Assembly (NCBI RefSeq): GCF_017498085.1 | Contig: NZ_JAGBKM010000002.1 | Coordinates: 157,090-221,089 of the forward strand | Direction of reading: 5' to 3' | DNA length: 64,000 bases | DNA from: Psychrobacter coccoides | GTDB lineage: Bacteria > Pseudomonadota > Gammaproteobacteria > Pseudomonadales > Moraxellaceae | Shown: in pieces, positions 63,895-64,000 of the stretch | Layout: every line of letters begins with the position of its first letter | Position numbering within the stretch: the stretch's first letter is position 1 | The notes under the pieces: generated by a model | The model's input: only the letters and a program-made list of their open reading frames with translations | Database searches by the model: none | Told to the model about the DNA's origin: nothing | Position numbers and translations under genes: made by a program

Positions 63895-63922
63895 TTGATC
63901 CCCAGTAAAAACCGAGTATAAT
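63895..63922 (+). promoter_or_regulatory. Promoter reading out of the right end
   Basis: TTGATC (63895-63900), 16-bp spacer, perfect TATAAT (63917-63922). No start codon with a ribosome-binding site and good frame follows in the ~80 bp left, so it may drive a stable RNA or a gene with a long leader. Confidence 0.6.
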
Positions 63923-64000
63923 GCCACCCAGTCGAAAGGGAAGGCGGAAAGCAGAATGACCTATCATACTAGCCAACCAGCCAATAGAGAGAAGTTTAAA

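Noticed and set aside
63923..64000. Start of a 16S rRNA operon
   Set aside because: No conserved 16S start or boxA is visible in the remaining bases; only the promoter can be supported.

Overview
The window looks like a chromosomal core segment of a gammaproteobacterium of the family Moraxellaceae, most likely Psychrobacter. I infer this from protein recognition and layout (mreBCD-maf-rng, full S10-spc-alpha ribosomal cluster, rpmF-fabD-fabG-acpP, split-alpha pntAA-AB-B, ilvI-ilvH-ilvC, pyrB with an inactive dihydroorotase homologue), from the moderate, by-eye GC content, and from AT-rich intergenic DNA carrying short dispersed repeats. No database search was run. No rRNA or tRNA gene, prophage, CRISPR array or intact insertion sequence was seen.

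Layout. 1-4.65 kb: end of mreB, then mreC, mreD, maf and rng (cell shape and RNA turnover). 5.2-19.4 kb: S10, spc and alpha operons, including secY and rpoA, all on the + strand, closed by a bidirectional terminator. Internal promoters or leaders are visible before rpsJ, rplN and rpsM, and a terminator-like hairpin lies between rpsH and rplF. 19.5-21.3 kb: yciO and epmC on the - strand. 21.5-26.1 kb: yceD-rpmF, fabD-fabG, acpP, kbp. 26.3-30.2 kb: queG divergent from nnr, then a DUF4124 protein. 31-34.6 kb: branched-chain amino-acid genes ilvI-ilvH-ilvC behind a long leader. 34.8-38.7 kb: small membrane proteins, a cold-shock protein and etfB-etfA. 38.8-40.7 kb: a SpoU-type RNA methyltransferase and fbp on the - strand. 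41.2-44.2 kb: pyrB, pyrC' and a DUF2127 protein. 44.4-50 kb: membrane proteins, wrbA-DUF2069 and a DUF3108 protein. 50.5-52.5 kb: groES-groEL behind a sigma-32-type promoter. 52.8-64 kb: yaaA, pntAA-AB-B, a thioesterase-like protein, iscX, a GyrI-like protein, dapE, a 2OG-Fe(II) oxygenase, rlmJ, pssA and an orphan secreted protein. A good promoter reads out of the right end.

The main unexplained structure is repetitive. Family 1 is a ~176-bp element, four copies (4649, 20164, 27631, 62920), with terminal inverted repeats, a YTAR-type 4-bp flank and near-complete internal dyad symmetry, i.e. a MITE. Family 2 is a more degraded ~115-137-bp element, about five copies (40796, 42332, 44257, 59871, 62805), with CTATAGTC-like ends. 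At 62.8-63.1 kb a family-1 copy appears to sit inside a family-2 copy. A third, single-copy ~100-bp imperfect inverted repeat lies directly behind groEL.
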